Assembly (NCBI RefSeq): GCF_963675165.1
Contig: NC_087381.1
Coordinates: 6,387,378-6,451,377, forward strand
Source: Halichondria panicea
Taxonomy: Eukaryota > Porifera > Demospongiae > Suberitida > Halichondriidae
Direction: 5' to 3'
Length of the DNA: 64,000 bases
Part shown: positions 61,429 through 64,000 of the stretch, piece after piece
Numbering within the stretch: position 1 is the stretch's first letter
Layout: each line of letters opens with the position of its first letter
Notes under the pieces: model-generated
Told to the model about the DNA's origin: nothing
Seen by the model: only the letters and a program-made list of their open reading frames with translations
Databases searched by the model: none
Position numbers and translations under genes: made by a program

Positions 61429-63190
61429 GTAAGTCAGTATTTTGTAAATCAATCTTTCTCTCTTTAAATAGTGATCAGAGTCATGTTTACGTTTGCTTAA
61501 TTTGCACTATTTCCATTACGGTATAATTATATCTGGTTATTTTCAAGGCGCTACATTTTGAGGTTTTCAAGGATTATGCTTATAACAGGAGTGTATGAAG
61601 AGGAGTATACCCCTAACCCTAGTATCCAATTGTAGCAGTTGTAGTGTAAACCACGTTACGGTACAAGTATGTCATACCACGTCACTATCAGACCGAATCT
61701 TAAGTGGGTGCGTAGGTGTAGTGGTTAATTAGTTAAAAATGATATCAGCATACACGCATGTGGTTTGTACCTCCAGCCCACTTATTCATGGCTAACAGTT
61801 TACACAACTACAAGTGTTAGTGACGGATTCATTCCAAGATGTAGAATGGAATGTGCGTGGGAGTTGAATACTCCTCTTCATACACTCCTGCTTATAATGA
61901 TCTCCAACCTCGAAAAATTAGTGCCTCGAAAATCGGTATTGAACCCAGTATTGAAACCTCTCTACTGTAGGGGTGTGATTGTTTGAATATCTATCCTCAA
62001 AAATGTAATCCGCGAAATGCGAAAATGTATAGAAATAACCCGCTATAATTATGGTATTATTCTGTATAAATAAGTTTAACGTCCTCACCACTATATTTAA
62101 AATTAGCCTCGTTACCAGGGCAATTTTTCTCTAAAAGAGCAGAAGGGAGAAAAATAGTCACTAATATAGCAAGAGCTTGAGGCCAGGTTTCACGAGAGTG
62201 AGGTTCCTTTTCCTTCACACAAGCAGCTCATACTCACAAACCTAAGTCATTTAACATGATTTAATTGATGCCATTGGCTGTAGGTAACATGATCAGCAAT
62301 AATTCCAATTTTATCTGCCAAACAACACCTAAAACGCCATATCTGGCCGTAACAAAAATACATTAAATTCCCAGCCAGAACTGACCAGTATACGAAATAG
62401 CAGAGTAGCCGCATTTCAGAGCGAGCTAGCAATCCGTGCCAAATGAAACTACCGGTATATCGAGGTTAGAGAGGCAGATTAGCAAAAAAGTTTACTGTAC
62501 ATTCCTCTTCACTATAATTATAAATTATGTACTAGTTAATGCACGGTTGCGTTCGCCGAGTGCTACATGATGCTTCGAGAACTTCCGCGAGGCCAATAAT
62601 ATCCATAGAGCACGAGCGTAAAACAGTGCATTAACTAGTTTGTATATAGTTTTTAGCTTCTTGCCAATACTAATACCTATCGGCTCTAGTATAGAGCTAA
62701 CTACTAAGTAGAATAGCAATTAACCTTCTATGAAAAAATTTTGCTATTCCTGATTCTGGAGAGACTGCAATAGCCTTCAACGTACTGGTAAGCAAAACTA
62801 GCCTTTACTCGAGAATAAAGCCTTTGTTAAGCATTGCTAGAAGCTTATAGAATCGCTTATAGCTGTACTCACATTGCAACCATGGAGCAGTACGTTGTAG
62901 CTATCGTAAAATTCTATGGCTTAAAAATCAATTATTTTGAATACCAACCGTGTTCTAACTACCCCAGCCGTGCTGTAACTACCAAACTGTTCCAAAAATG
63001 CCAACCATGCACAGAATAATAGAGCAGTCTGTGGTTACTATACAGTTGTAGATCCTAGTAGTCTATGGCATTTGTTAGCATATTGATCTTTGTAAAAAAA
63101 ACTACATGGTTTGTTGTGACTATAATATAGTGCTTCATGGCACTAATAATTATAGTAATCAATATGGGGTGCCAAATGTGTCAAAATTAA
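61429..63190. other. 3' region of the IgGFc-binding gene, no further exon seen
   Basis: A fragment of the ACCGTATAGCGGG-type MITE (right end near 62038-62060), a GCCTCGTTACCAGGGC fragment near 62106 and an inverted fragment of the 54409-type family (about 62750-62850) are present. No additional CCP or membrane exon is recognised. Confidence 0.5.
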
Positions 63191-64000
63191 AAAAATTGCC
63201 TGTATTTATATATCTATGTGTGTATTTATAAATCTACGTCTGTATTTATAAATCCATGCCAAGATTTATATATCTATACTCAGATTTATAAATCTATTCT
63301 CCAGATTTATATATCCATGCTCAGATTTATATATCCATGCTCTGATTTATATATCCATGTCCAGATTTATGTATCCATGCCCAGATTTATAAATCCATGT
63401 CCAGATTTATATAGACCACACCCAGATTTATATATCCATGTCCAGATTTATAAATCCACACCCAGATTTATATATCCATGTCCAGATTTATAAATCCACA
63501 CCCAGGTTTATATATCCATGTCCAGATTTATAAATCCACACCCAGATTTATATATCCATGTCTAATCCACACTCAGATTTATATTATAATGCCAGTCATG
63601 TGATACTCACGTGATTAATAGCTAGTGCAAAGGTAGCCTCGAATCCAGGCCGATTAATATCGGCCTGGTCTCGAGGCTAGTGCAAAGGAGGCTGGAACCA
63701 CTTGACCTTAGCTGACCCCCACTTGCAAAATAGCTTATACAGCACAAGGGCTTGAAGTACATGATTGTCTAGTGACCTTAATTATAGCTAAGGTCAACTG
63801 GTTCCAGCCTCCTCTGCAACCTATAATTAATCATGTGAGTATCACTTGACTGACATTATAATATAAATCTGGGTGTGGATTTATAAATCTAGACATGGAT
63901 AAATAAATCTGGGTGTGGATTTATAAATCTGGACATGGATATATAAATCTGGGTGTAAATATATAAAAATCTGGACATGGATTTATAAATCTGGGCATGG
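63190..64000. repeat. inverted pair of about 19-bp minisatellite arrays (foldback), cut by window end
   Basis: The left array (63200-63590) repeats ATTTATATATCCATGTCCAG and ATTTATAAATCCACACCCAG. The right array (63860-64000) is its complement. Between them, TGATACTCACGTGATTAAT and GAGGCTGGAACCACTTGACC are also matched inverted (to about 63780-63850). The loop is about 63720-63770. Confidence 0.8.
63634..63679. mobile_element. 46-bp minimal Mutator-like palindrome with 9-bp duplication
   Basis: It begins TAGCCTCGAATCCAGGCCG and ends CGGCCTGGTCTCGAGGCTA. GTGCAAAGG flanks both sides (63625-63633, 63680-63688). It sits inside the left arm of the foldback described at 63190-64000, so it arrived later. 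Confidence 0.8.

Noticed and set aside
1-64000. tRNA genes
   Set aside because: I looked for GGTTCGA-type T-loops with plausible stems and found none convincing; a tRNAscan run would settle it.

Overview
The window is animal nuclear DNA, AT-rich, with many short phase-1 GT-AG introns. Coding sequence is a small minority and DNA transposons are everywhere. The domain repertoire (CCP/sushi, Calx-beta, IgGFc-binding, ROCO GTPase with death domains) and the repeat style point to a demosponge, perhaps Amphimedon-like. That assignment is an inference; nothing in the window names the species. I recognised no tRNA, rRNA or CRISPR.

Layout. 0-1.3 kb: three CCP exons (+) of a gene entering from the left. 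2.5-8.6 kb: a piggyBac element with a decayed transposase, flanked by tandem short derivatives that share TTAA, and broken by a 1.7-kb long-inverted-repeat element. 9.5-12.1 kb: a decayed paralogue (-) of the ROCO-death gene at 26-31.5 kb. 12.8-15.4 kb: a degenerate membrane-protein locus (+) ending in a 36-bp minisatellite. 16.2-21.6 kb: the best gene of the window, a complete 16-exon (-) receptor-like gene with signal peptide, about five Calx-beta modules, three CCPs, one membrane span and a cytoplasmic tail holding a duplicated motif. 22.8-25.7 kb: unidentified coding remnants, an Ig-like remnant and a separate death-domain exon (-). 26.3-31.5 kb: ROCO GTPase-death domain gene (-) carrying three in-frame stops.

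31.5-41.1 kb is a nest of transposons: hAT-like, Tc1/mariner-like, Mutator-like, and two non-LTR retrotransposon copies. 41.7-43.9 kb: a multi-exon integrase gene (-), KRBA2/Ginger-like and decayed. 45.5-53.8 kb: a giant foldback-like inverted repeat whose arms are made of 150-165 bp tandem units. 54.0-61.4 kb: a second receptor-type gene (+), signal peptide-IgGFc-binding domain-Calx-beta-CCP; its 4.8-kb first intron carries a MITE swollen by an 8-bp minisatellite. 63.2-64 kb: another inverted pair of minisatellite arrays, cut by the window edge.

Working together: the CCP/Calx-beta/IgGFc genes share architecture and intron phase and look like one expanding family of cell-surface or secreted recognition proteins. 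The ROCO-death and death-domain genes between them would act inside the cell. Their proximity is seen; a shared recognition and signalling role is only inferred.
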